Source: Paenibacillus soyae (GTDB lineage Bacteria; Bacillota; Bacilli; Paenibacillales; Paenibacillaceae). Taken from it: a DNA stretch of 64,000 nucleotides. Position numbers and translations under genes: made by a program. Below the pieces are notes generated by a model. It ran no database searches and was not told the DNA's origin. It was given only the letters and a program-made list of their open reading frames with translations. Location: the NCBI RefSeq assembly GCF_024623455.1, contig NZ_JANIPJ010000004.1, positions 308,334 to 372,333 on the forward strand, given 5' to 3'. This document shows, piece after piece, positions 51,434 through 60,500 of this stretch. Positions within the stretch are counted from its first letter, which is position 1. Each line of letters begins with the position of its first letter.

Positions 51434-52345
51434 ATGGACATAGAAATTGATAGCAAGAACATGCCGATCCTGGAGTGCTTCTCTTCAGAGACCCGTGTCA
51501 AAATCATGGAGCTGCTGAACGATGAGCCAAGAAGCATTAACGAGCTCGCCGAAGCGCTGGGCCTCTCCTCGGCGATCGTTACGAAGCATATCCAGAAGCT
51601 CGAAGAAGCCGGCATTATCCGAACCGAAAGCATATCCGGCAAGAGGGGACGGCGCAAAGTTTGCCATCTCCTTCACGAAACCATTACGCTGCGATTCAAG
51701 TCGACCAAACCATCCGAGGAGAACGTCTATACGGTATCGATTCCGGTCGGGCAGTATACGGACTACGAGGTGCATCCGACCTGCGGACTCGCGTCGGAGA
51801 CCGGCATGATCGGCATGGTCGACGATCCCCGTTATTTCTCCAGCCCGGATCATGTGAAGGCCAAGCATATCTGGTTCGGCAGCGGCTTCGTCCAATACCG
51901 CATTCCCAACTATCTGGTAGGCAGGCAGCAGCTGCGCGAGCTTCAGCTTTCGTTCGAGATCTGCTCGGAAGCCCCGGATTACAACGAGCAATGGCCTTCC
52001 GACATCTACTTCTCGCTTAATGGCGTGGAGCTTGGCATGTGGACATGTCCCGGAGATTTCGGACGCCACCGCGGGGTCCTGACTCCTTCCTGGTGGACGG
52101 TGGGCACGCAGCACGGCTTGCTCAAGACGCTTACGGTCGGACAAGACGGCACATATTTGGACGGACAGAGGCTGTCCGGCGTCACGCCGACAGACCTCGG
52201 CATTCAGGTGGGGAAGGACTTCGCGTTCCAAATCGCCAATCCCGAGACGGCCGTCCATCGCGGAGGCGTCAACCTGTTCGGCAGCCGCTTCGGCAATTAC
52301 GATCAGGAGATCGAGGTTGCGGTTCGTTATGCGCCGGCGCCTTAA
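51434..52345 (+). CDS. ArsR-type winged-helix regulator with large C-terminal sensor domain
   Basis: About 303 residues. The N-terminal 85 residues form a winged helix of the ArsR type (ILECFSSETRVKIMELLNDE, SINELAEALGLSSAIVTKHIQKL), with no Cys metal site. The remaining 220 residues are a beta-rich domain of unknown class (SFEICSEAPDYNEQWPSDIYFSLNGVELGMW split over the chain), possibly sugar-sensing. GATGAGG lies upstream of ATG at 51434. The divergent placement with GH2 and a shared operator points to a local repressor released by an oligosaccharide. Confidence 0.85.
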   Translation: MDIEIDSKNMPILECFSSETRVKIMELLNDEPRSINELAEALGLSSAIVTKHIQKLEEAGIIRTESISGKRGRRKVCHLLHETITLRFKSTKPSEENVYTVSIPVGQYTDYEVHPTCGLASETGMIGMVDDPRYFSSPDHVKAKHIWFGSGFVQYRIPNYLVGRQQLRELQLSFEICSEAPDYNEQWPSDIYFSLNGVELGMWTCPGDFGRHRGVLTPSWWTVGTQHGLLKTLTVGQDGTYLDGQRLSGVTPTDLGIQVGKDFAFQIANPETAVHRGGVNLFGSRFGNYDQEIEVAVRYAPAP

Positions 52346-52360
52346 GTCAGCCCATATGAA

Positions 52361-52389
52361 AACAGACGACCGCGGCAAGGTCGTCTGTT
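52361..52389. terminator. Bidirectional terminator
   Basis: AACAGACGACC-GCGGCAA-GGTCGTCTGTT, with a CT-rich tail on the plus strand. It lies between the convergent regulator and acetolactate synthase genes. Confidence 0.8.
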
Positions 52390-52422
52390 CTCGTTTGTTT
52401 TCATTTCATAGAGATCTCTTTT

Positions 52423-54123
52423 TTAGAAATCTCCCAATATCATCTGATCCAGATTGCTGCCCCCGAGTACCATCGGATAGACATTCTCGTCTATTGGAAT
52501 GACGAATTCCACGAGCGCGGGTCCCGGCGTTTGCATCGCTTCCTCCCACGCCCGCTTCGCCTCCTCTTTGTTGCTCGCTCTTAGGCCCTTGACCCCGTAA
52601 GCTTCCGCCAGCTTCACGAAATCGGGACTCCCGTCGAGATCGATTTGGCTGTATCTCTTCTTGTAAATCAGCTCCTGCTGCTGTCTCACCATGCCCAGCA
52701 CCCGATTGTTGAGCACGACGATTTTCACGGGAATCTGATGGATCGCGCATACGGCAAGCTCCTGCGCGCACATCTGCATGCCGCCGTCCCCGTTGACCGA
52801 GACGACCAATCGGTCCGGGTTGCCAATCTGCGCTCCTATCGCCGAAGGAAAGCCGAAGCCCATCGTGCCGAGCCCTCCGGAGGAGATAAGCGAGCGGGGG
52901 TAATTATATTTGTAGAATTGGGCTGCCCACATCTGGTGCTGACCGACATCCGTCGTAATGATCGCGTTGCCCCGCGAGGCTTCATGAATCATTTCGAGCA
53001 CGAACTGCGGCTTCAGCTCGGTGTCCGAGTCCTTGTACCGGATCGGATGCAAGGCCATGTTTTCTCGAATTTCCCGCATCCACTCTTCGGCTCTTGTACC
53101 GGACGTTTCAGCTTTCGAGCAAGCATAGCTCAGCACGTCCTTTATATCGCCCGTTATGCCAATGTCCGTTTTTACGTTTTTGCCGATTTCGGCCGCGTCG
53201 ATATCAATATGCGCGATGCGCCGGGCATGCGGCGCGAATCCCGAGACGTTCATGGTCAATCGGTCGTCGAAGCGCGATCCGATCGACACAACAAGATCGG
53301 CCCGCTGAATCGCCATGTTCGCGGCGTAGCCGCCATGATGTCCGGCCATGCTGACGAAATACGGATGCGCGCTCGGAAATCCGCCTAATCCCAGGAAGGT
53401 CGCCACGACCGGAATGCGCGTGCGGTCCACGAATTCGACCAGCTCGCCCGACGCGTTCGAATGAACGACGCCGGCGCCGGCGATAAGGAGAGGCCGCTCG
53501 GCTTCGGCGATCGCGCCCATCAATCGGTCGATGGCCTCGCAATACAGCTCGGGCTTCGCCTCGTATCCGCGAATGTCCGGGAAGGCAGGTCGCCGGTAAA
53601 TCATTTTCGCATGGCAAATATCCTTCGGAATATCGATCAGAACCGGTCCTTTCCTTCCCGTGCCCGCGATGTGGAACGCCTCCCGCAGGATGCGGGGAAT
53701 ATCCTGCGCGTCGCGGACGAAGTAATTATGCTTCGTAATCGGCATTGTCATGCCGACGATATCGGCTTCCTGGAAGGCATCCGATCCAATCAGGTGCGTC
53801 GGCACGTTAGCCGTAATGACGACCAGCGGAATCGAATCCATATAAGCCGTCGCGATTCCCGTCACGAGATTCGTCGCTCCGGGTCCTGACGTTGCCAAAC
53901 AAACGCCTGCCTTGCCCGTCGATCTTGCATATCCGTCCGCCGCGTGTACGGCTCCTTGCTCGTGCCGCATTAGAATGTGGCGAAGCTTGTCATTCTGCGT
54001 CATCGCATCGTAGAGGTACAAGGCGCTTCCTCCCGGATAGCCGAATACCGTATCCACCCCTTCGTCCAGCAATCCTTGCAGCAAGGCTTCCGATCCCGTC
54101 ATTTCTGTTCCTGTCTCCATCAT
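52423..54123 (-). CDS. ilvB: Acetolactate synthase large subunit, no small subunit nearby
   Basis: About 566 residues; TPP- and FAD-dependent synthesis of acetolactate from pyruvate, first step of Val/Leu/Ile synthesis. ATG at 54123 follows GGGAGG. The TPP pocket Glu is in MRHEQGAVHAADGYA, and the Mg-TPP motif GDGGMQMCAQELAVC ends in VVLNN. The C-terminal end (IPIDENVYPMVLGGSNLDQM) is typical of the anabolic branch. The gene stands alone: no ilvN or ilvC is in the window. Transcription is controlled by two tandem T-boxes. Confidence 0.92.
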   Translation of the reverse strand: MMETGTEMTGSEALLQGLLDEGVDTVFGYPGGSALYLYDAMTQNDKLRHILMRHEQGAVHAADGYARSTGKAGVCLATSGPGATNLVTGIATAYMDSIPLVVITANVPTHLIGSDAFQEADIVGMTMPITKHNYFVRDAQDIPRILREAFHIAGTGRKGPVLIDIPKDICHAKMIYRRPAFPDIRGYEAKPELYCEAIDRLMGAIAEAERPLLIAGAGVVHSNASGELVEFVDRTRIPVVATFLGLGGFPSAHPYFVSMAGHHGGYAANMAIQRADLVVSIGSRFDDRLTMNVSGFAPHARRIAHIDIDAAEIGKNVKTDIGITGDIKDVLSYACSKAETSGTRAEEWMREIRENMALHPIRYKDSDTELKPQFVLEMIHEASRGNAIITTDVGQHQMWAAQFYKYNYPRSLISSGGLGTMGFGFPSAIGAQIGNPDRLVVSVNGDGGMQMCAQELAVCAIHQIPVKIVVLNNRVLGMVRQQQELIYKKRYSQIDLDGSPDFVKLAEAYGVKGLRASNKEEAKRAWEEAMQTPGPALVEFVIPIDENVYPMVLGGSNLDQMILGDF

Positions 54124-54142
54124 TTGAGCGGCCTCCCTATTC

Positions 54143-54465
54143 CAAAAAAATATACCCCTCTTGTCCCAGGCTGCAGCTTGCTGCAAGGCCTGTAGGGACG
54201 AGAGGGGTTATCTTCGCGGTGCCACCCTAATTCGCCGAAGCCTCGCGGCTCCGGCCTTACCGGGTAAAAAGATCTTACCCGCGGCACGGTAACGTGCGCC
54301 ATTCCGGTCGAGTCTACTCTGCTCGAATCCCGCTTAGCGGCATTCGGATTTCGGTCGACAGCTCCGGGACGACCGTCCGCACCGTTTAAGGCAAGGGTTC
54401 CACCAATCCCCCCGCTCTCTGGGCATAAACGTCATGCGGCTATTTCCCATCATCGCTCTTCTTCA
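54143..54465 (-). ncRNA. T-box leader 2 of ilvB (proximal), probable GTC (Val) specifier
   Basis: About 320 bases. AGGGTGGCACCGCG at about 54228-54215 is the T-box; the terminator pairs CTCTCGTCCC with GGGACAAGAG around a GC-rich loop, followed by TTTTTTT (54150-54144). The Stem I specifier aligned with that of glnS reads GTC (54373-54371), a Val codon, followed by G. Confidence 0.8.
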
Positions 54466-54468
54466 TCA

Positions 54469-54785
54469 TAAAAACCCCTTTCATCCCAGGCTGCAGCATG
54501 CTGCGCTTGCCTGTAGGGACGAAAGGGGTTATTTTCGCGGTACCACCCTAATTTGCCGGAATCTCGCGATTCCAGCCTCATGAGGTAAGGGACTTCGCTC
54601 TTACCTGGGCACGGTAACGGGTGCCATTCCGGTCGGGCTTACGCAGCCGAAACGGAGTGCGGATTCGGCCTTCGGTCGACGGCTCCGGGATGACGCCATA
54701 CCCCGCTTAAGGCAAAGGTTTCAGCAGGCCCTTCGCTCTCTTGGCATAAGCGGATCGATATGTTTTTCCCATCAGCGCCTTACAA
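54469..54785 (-). ncRNA. T-box leader 1 of ilvB (distal), probable GTC (Val) specifier
   Basis: About 315 bases, a near duplicate of the second T-box. AGGGTGGTACCGCG at 54549-54536; terminator pairing CTTTCGTCCC with GGGATGAAAG, then TTTTT. The aligned specifier is GTC (54694-54692), followed by A. A tRNA must antiterminate at both elements to reach ilvB. Confidence 0.8.
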
Positions 54786-54793
54786 TTTTTCTC

Positions 54794-54822
54794 ATCTTAG
54801 CATAGCGATGGACGGAAAACAA
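54794..54822 (-). promoter_or_regulatory. SigA promoter of the ilvB T-box transcript
   Basis: Minus strand TTGTTT (54822-54817), 17 bases, TAAGAT (54799-54794). It lies immediately upstream of T-box 1. Confidence 0.7.
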
Positions 54823-54857
54823 TACTTAAATCTCATTTCGGTTTGGCAAACGCAACG

Positions 54858-56309
54858 TCACTGCAAGCTCGGCAGCTCATCAAGCGTAACGACATTGGCA
54901 GCGTAATACGTCGCCTGAATTTCCGATGTCGTGTTAAACGGCTGATTATTGTTTTGACCCGGTACGACCGCGTACACCCATTCGGCCCATCCCATCGCGA
55001 ATGCCCAGCGCGGCATTTGCTGCAATTGGCTTGGAGTCGGCATTTTGGCAAACTCCCCGATCGCGATCGGTTTTTCTCCTGCTACCGCAATGGCCGCGTT
55101 ATATTTTTCCATCGTCAGCCCTTCGTATATATCGACCGCAAACACGTCCCAGTAGCTGCTCCCCGGATTGTACGATGCCCAGTCTGTTGCGAACGTCTTC
55201 CCCGAAGGAGGCGCAAGATCTTGCATATCCCATACCCAGATCAGGTTGCTGAGCCCTTTTGTATACTCTAGGTAGTCATGTGTCAATCGGTATAGCGCCG
55301 CCGTGCCGTTCGCGCCAGAGCGTCCCGCCCACCAGAAAATCCCTTGGTTCATTTCGTGGAACGGACGGAACAGCACCGGAACGCCCCGATCCTCCAAATA
55401 TTGAAGATAGGTCGCGTAAGTATCAAGCCGCTTCTTCCACGCCGAATTTAAAGTGCCGCCGTTCGTGATGAGAGAGCTCCACTCCGAATCCGTTAAGTCG
55501 CTGACTACGCCTCCTTGCCACGCGCCGACCTCGCCTTGCTTCGGATTCGTTACATGAAGCATAAGGTTGATGATGGCGCCGTTATACCATTGCCGCTCCG
55601 CTTCGTAGATCATCGTCCACCGGTTGTCGACGTCGCTCTGCGAGAACAAGAAATCGCCGCTCCATAAGGCCGGATACTTCCCTGTGCGGTTATAGATCTG
55701 ATTCGTATAATAGGACGGGTTGGAATTCGGCTCGCGGTTATGTTGGCCGATGATCGTCCCTGTTCTGCCTACTCCTCTCAAATAATCGAGGACGCCGATT
55801 GTTTCGCCGCCTCCACCGCTGCCCGTATCGTAAATCTCGAATTCCCACAGGGAGAAGCCGTAGCTCGTCGCTCGCTGGATCATGTAAATTTTGACGTAGC
55901 GGGCCGACACGGCCGAGAAATGGATCGTTTGCGAGCCTCCCGCGGCATTATAATTCGAATAAACCGTATTCCAGGTAGAGTTGTTCGTAGAGGTTTGAAT
56001 TTGAAACTGTCTGGCATACGCCGCCTCCCAGCTGATCCGGACGCTCGAAACCGTCTGGGCGCTTCCGAGATCCACGATCAGGTACTGCTGATCCGCATAC
56101 GAAGACGACCATCTCGTATTGCCGTTGGCATCGACCGCGTTCGGCGCCGAGTAGCTCGCGTTCTCCGTCGAGGATACTTGCACGGGTTTGCCGTAGGCCA
56201 TATTAATCGGCGCGGCTGCTGCTTTTGGCGGAGGTTGAATCGACGTTGCGCTGACGAGCATCACGATGGCCATAAAAACGAGAACCAAATTCCATCCTGT
56301 CTTCTTCAT
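54858..56309 (-). CDS. Secreted GH26 beta-mannanase with F5/8-type carbohydrate-binding module
   Basis: 483 residues. Start at 56309 (MKKTGWN) is seven bases from AGGAGG. Signal peptide of about 30 residues. Residues about 35-160 form a discoidin/CBM32-like module (NAVDANGNTRWSSSYADQQY, WEFEIYD). A Gly-rich linker follows, then the GH26 barrel (about 170-480) with acid/base Glu in VLFRPFHEMNQG and nucleophile Glu in KPIAIGEFAKMP. It cleaves beta-1,4-mannans outside the cell. A perfect cre/LacI-like palindrome lies at 56335. Confidence 0.93.
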   Translation of the reverse strand: MKKTGWNLVLVFMAIVMLVSATSIQPPPKAAAAPINMAYGKPVQVSSTENASYSAPNAVDANGNTRWSSSYADQQYLIVDLGSAQTVSSVRISWEAAYARQFQIQTSTNNSTWNTVYSNYNAAGGSQTIHFSAVSARYVKIYMIQRATSYGFSLWEFEIYDTGSGGGGETIGVLDYLRGVGRTGTIIGQHNREPNSNPSYYTNQIYNRTGKYPALWSGDFLFSQSDVDNRWTMIYEAERQWYNGAIINLMLHVTNPKQGEVGAWQGGVVSDLTDSEWSSLITNGGTLNSAWKKRLDTYATYLQYLEDRGVPVLFRPFHEMNQGIFWWAGRSGANGTAALYRLTHDYLEYTKGLSNLIWVWDMQDLAPPSGKTFATDWASYNPGSSYWDVFAVDIYEGLTMEKYNAAIAVAGEKPIAIGEFAKMPTPSQLQQMPRWAFAMGWAEWVYAVVPGQNNNQPFNTTSEIQATYYAANVVTLDELPSLQ

Positions 56310-56334
56310 CATTTGCCTCCTATTCAAAATAAGA

Positions 56335-56350
56335 TTGCAAGCGCTTGCAA
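56335..56350. promoter_or_regulatory. Cre/LacI-family palindrome before the GH26 gene
   Basis: TTGCAAGCGCTTGCAA is a perfect 16-base palindrome that matches WTGNAANCGNWNNCW. Just upstream, on the minus strand, TTTACT and TAAAAT with a 17-base spacer form a promoter (56384-56356), so the site covers the transcription start. CcpA or a local LacI-type repressor would bind here. Confidence 0.7.
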
Positions 56351-56411
56351 CTTATTTTAACATGGAGTTATATTTTTAGTAAACTATATACAAAAGTATA
56401 ATTTTGTTGAA

Positions 56412-56455
56412 CAAAAAACATCCTACTCCGCCATTTAAAAGGCAGAATAGGACGT
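56412..56455 (-). terminator. Terminator after the cohesin-SLH gene
   Basis: ACGTCCTATTCTGCC pairs with GGCGGAGTAGGATGT and TTTTTTG follows on the minus strand. Confidence 0.85.
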
Positions 56456-56463
56456 TCCTTGAA

Positions 56464-57459
56464 TTAGTCTTGATGCAGCTTAACGATAAGATGAGCCGCT
56501 TCCGCGCGGGTAGCGTTCTTAAGAGGAGCAAACGCATTGTTCCCGACTCCCTTAATCCATTCGCGTTCTACTGCTACGGCGATATAGGGCTGGGACCACT
56601 TCGGAATTTGATCCGTATCGGCGAAGCTCGGCTTCTCGTCGCCGGATGGAACGACGCCTTCCGATCGAACGATTAGCGCCGCCATTTCGGCGCGCGAGAT
56701 GAGCTTGCCGGCTTGGAACGTGCCGTCCGCGTACCCCTCGATCAATTCCGCGTCCACGGCTGCGGCAATGTACCCCCTGGCCCATACCGGAATGTTCTCC
56801 AGATCGGCAAAGTCCAGCTTAGGCTCGCTCGGCACCGGCAAGTCCAGAGCGCGAGCGAGCATGGCGACGAACTCCGCCCGCGTCACTTGCTCCTGAGGAC
56901 GGAAGGTCCCGTCGTTGTAGCCCGCCACGAAGCCAAGCTCCACCGCCTTCAGGATCGATGCCTCCGCCCAGTGGCCGGCTATATCCTTGAACTTGAGATC
57001 GGAGGACACTTGGACTTCCGCTTTCAGCTCGACCATCTCTAGCTCAGAGTCTACGAGCTTGACGTCATGCAAGGTAAACTTAGCCGGGCTGCCGGTTATC
57101 TTCTCGAACGTCAGAGTCGCCAGAACCGCTTCGCCCTTCAACCCTTTGACGGCTCCGACCTTCGAATGCGCGAACAGAATGTCCCCGTCCTCGACCTTCG
57201 GATCTACCGTGAAGCCGGCGATGGGGCTGTCCGCATCGATGAACTTCATGTGCTTCTGATCGTACCCGAGATTGAACTGATAAGCGTACAGATCGGTCAA
57301 ATGCTGACCCTTCACTTCGATAATCACTTTGGATTCCCGATTCGTTGCTTTCAGACTGATAACCGGCTCGTTCGCCGCGAGCAGCGCGCCGGGAGACCAC
57401 AGCGATAACAGCAATAGCGCCGTCAAGAAGAGCATCCCTTTTTTCTTCCATTGCATCAT
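56464..57459 (-). CDS. Cell-surface cohesin protein with three SLH domains
   Basis: 331 residues with a signal peptide (about 1-28). Residues about 30-155 form a cohesin domain (type I-like beta sandwich): AYQFNLGYDQKHMKFI, DGDILFAHSKVGAVKG, AVLATLTFEKI. Three S-layer homology domains follow (about 160-331): FKDIAGHWAEASILKAVELG, then DGTFRPQEQVTRAEFVAML; GYADGTFQAGKLISRAEMAALI; FAPLKNATRAEAAHLIVKL. SLH anchors the protein to the wall, so the cohesin can hold dockerin enzymes at the surface. The likely partner is the upstream lyase/esterase, which ends in a dockerin-like domain. AAGGGAGAGG precedes the ATG. Confidence 0.9.
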   Translation of the reverse strand: MMQWKKKGMLFLTALLLLSLWSPGALLAANEPVISLKATNRESKVIIEVKGQHLTDLYAYQFNLGYDQKHMKFIDADSPIAGFTVDPKVEDGDILFAHSKVGAVKGLKGEAVLATLTFEKITGSPAKFTLHDVKLVDSELEMVELKAEVQVSSDLKFKDIAGHWAEASILKAVELGFVAGYNDGTFRPQEQVTRAEFVAMLARALDLPVPSEPKLDFADLENIPVWARGYIAAAVDAELIEGYADGTFQAGKLISRAEMAALIVRSEGVVPSGDEKPSFADTDQIPKWSQPYIAVAVEREWIKGVGNNAFAPLKNATRAEAAHLIVKLHQD

Positions 57460-57542
57460 GTCTATACCTCTCCCTTTCATGGAGGAAGAGGAAGGAGCTC
57501 CCGGCTCCTTCCTCCAGCCCTTTCAATTCAAGCAATAATGGA

Positions 57543-60500
57543 CTACTGCGCGCTCCAATCCGTCAGGATCATTCGCGCGACCGCTGCCAGTACGCGAATA
57601 TCGATTTCGCCGTCTCCGATAATATCGGCTTTCGCGATTTCGCTCCACTTCGGATCGTCCTTCGTGATGCCGAAGTATTTCGCGATAATGGACAAGTCGC
57701 GGATCGTGATCTGCGTCTGGCCGTCGACCAGGCTGATGAACCGGCTGAGGAACTGCTGAACCGCTGCGTTCAGCGCGCCGGTTGCCGCATCGACTTGCGC
57801 CTGCGTTGCGTAATGATTGCCGCGGACCGTAATCGCCGCGTCAATAGCCGCTTGCAGCTCGGCTTTCGAGCCGACCTCGTATTTGCCGATAACATCGCCT
57901 TCCGCCGCTTTGGCCAGCTGAGCCTGAGCGGAAGCGATCGCCTTCTCCAGAGCCGATTTGTCCGATTCGACCGGCACTTGGCCAATGGTAATCGAATGAT
58001 AAGCCTGGGCAATGTTCGCGATTCCCGCCAAGCCGTCGCGGGACACATCGAACTTCGTAACCGACGTGCTTACGTTTCCGAGCGGAGCGTCGGCCTTCAC
58101 TTTCCCGCGCAGGACGAATAGATCGGAGCCCGCCGAGACCGCATGGTCCTCGCCCGCGCTTATCAAGATGACGCGAATTTGGCCTTCGGCCGGCTTAATG
58201 GCTGATGCGACGACATGCAGATTGTCGCGGCCAGGCGCAATCGCGTTCTCCGCCAGCACCGCCCCGCCGTTCTCATCGACAGCTGTCGCGAACTCCAGCT
58301 TCGCCGGGTCGTACTGAACGATGATATCCATGGCGGTGAAGCCCTGCCATACTTGCGATACGCCAACCTCGAGCTCTACCGATTGGCCGGCATACGCGTT
58401 TGCGGGACCCGTTACGGACGCCGCTGCCCAATGCTCGCCCGGCGGAACTTCCGTATCCTCCACAGTTACGAAGGCGGATAGAGGAATGTTCAGCTGTTTC
58501 ACTAGCCTTGCCACCATCTCGGATACTTTAATGGCGCCGTTCATCTGCAAGTGCGTATTGTCTTCCTTGCCGTCTACCCACATGAAGATGTCCTTGGTTC
58601 CTTCCGGACCAAGCTCCTGGAAGTACTCCCAGCTGGCTTGATTCAGATCGACGAGCAAAGTTCCGGTTTCCTGAGCCGTTTCCTTCATCGCCTGCACATA
58701 TTCAGGGAAGCTCTTATTAAGCGTTTCATCTGTGAAGTCGCGTCTGTTCACCGGAGTCACCAATACGGGGGTCGCTCCCCTTTGCTTGGCGCCGTTAATG
58801 TAATCCTTGAGATACGCTTTGAATTGCTCCGGCGTCAGATAACGCTCCGGACGAGAAGGAGTCGAATCGTTATGGGACCACTGCATGAACAGGTAATCCC
58901 CTTCCTTGATGCCGAGCAAAATATCGTTCAAATAGCCTCCTACCAGGAACGTTTTGCTGCTGAGTCCGCCAACGGCGCGGTTATCGATGCTAACCTGCTC
59001 CAGATCGAAGTAGTCGTCGAGCGTCTCGCCCCATCCCGCCTGCGGTCGGTAGCCCTCCGCATAGTTGGCGACGGTGGAATCGCTCGCCAGATAAATGACC
59101 GGTTTGTCGCCCGCGCCGTTATCAGGCAGTCGTTCGAGCTTCAGCGCGTTGATCTTCGGCGTGTTGCCGGAGAACTCGAAGTTGAATACGCCGTCGATCA
59201 GCGCGATGTCATACGAGATTTCCTTGAATTCGCCGCTAGGGACGGTCGAGTTCGGCACTTTCGTCATCTGCTCCGTCACAACCCCGGCATTCGTCGCTTC
59301 TTGGGAATCGCCGATCGTCATCGTGACGCGGTAGTTAGCCGGCTCCATCTCCACTAGGAAGGAGGTGCCGTTAACGCGGGTGAAGTCTTCCGTAAGCGCG
59401 TTCCCGGTTTCGCGGTTTTCGTCTACGGTCAGCGAGGTGTCGGCAAAGCCGTAGCCGTTGCCTTCCACATAGGCTCTCTTCGCGTCCACCTTCGTGTAGC
59501 CCTCGGCCGCGCTTCCGGAGCCGAAATCGAATCGATACGTGCTGATATCGCCAACAGGCTCGCTGGTGAGCGACGCCTTGGCCACGGTCAGCATGTTGAA
59601 CGCATGGTCGATCTGAGCCTGCGTCGCTTCCGTTCCGATAATCGCGTCGGCTGCCGCGATAGCTTTGTTCAGAACGGCTTTCGATTGTTCCGTATATCCG
59701 GTCAGATCGAGCGCTTTCGCTTCGTCGCGCAGCGCCACCAGAGCCGTCTGGTCGGCTGCTTCCGGCGGAAGCGTCGTGCCTTCGATCCGCACGTTATCGA
59801 TTTGCGTCGTCCAGTTCAACGTGCCGCCGCCGCCCTTCCTCGTGCCGAGGAAGCGCATCGCTCTTACGTTATCGGCGTAAGCCGTGCCCGCGCTCATCGG
59901 AATATCTTCGATGGTTTGCGTGATGCTTTCATCCGCCAGGCTGGTCAAGGTCAGATCAATCGTCTTCTCCGCGAAGTTGATCGTCGCGTCCACGTTGACC
60001 CATTGGTTTTTCGCGATAGTCGTGGCTTGCCCGCCCGGAATGGCCGTCGTTCCCGTGCCGTAATCCGGCGCATAATGACCAGCCAAATAACCGATCGTCG
60101 AATTGCTCACGCTAGTCGTGTACAGGGTTAAGATCAAGTTTTCGTTCGCGTCCTGCAGCGACAAGTGTCCTTCGGTAGGGAACGAGATGTTGTTGCCCGT
60201 ATGCCAGTCGAAGTTCACGTTCACGATATCGCCGCCGATCGCGTCAAAGATGCGGAATACCTTCGCGCGATGTCCGGATCCGGAACCGACCACGTTAAGC
60301 AGCTTGTTGCCGTTCTGCTCCACGACCGTTCCCGTCATCGTGCCGGCAATGCCGGTGGCGTTCACCATTGCATATTGAGCGGCGGTCGGATCGCCCTCGA
60401 AGTTCTCTTCATAGAGCTGGCTCTCCGGCTCCGGCTCCGGTTCGCCGATATCCGGGTCGATGACGAACGGCGAAAGGGTCAGACCCATTTCCTTGACCGC

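Noticed and set aside
54187..54785. Possible small genes in the ilvB leader
   Set aside because: The whole stretch is explained by two T-box elements; the extended ilvB frame upstream of 54123 would run through a terminator.
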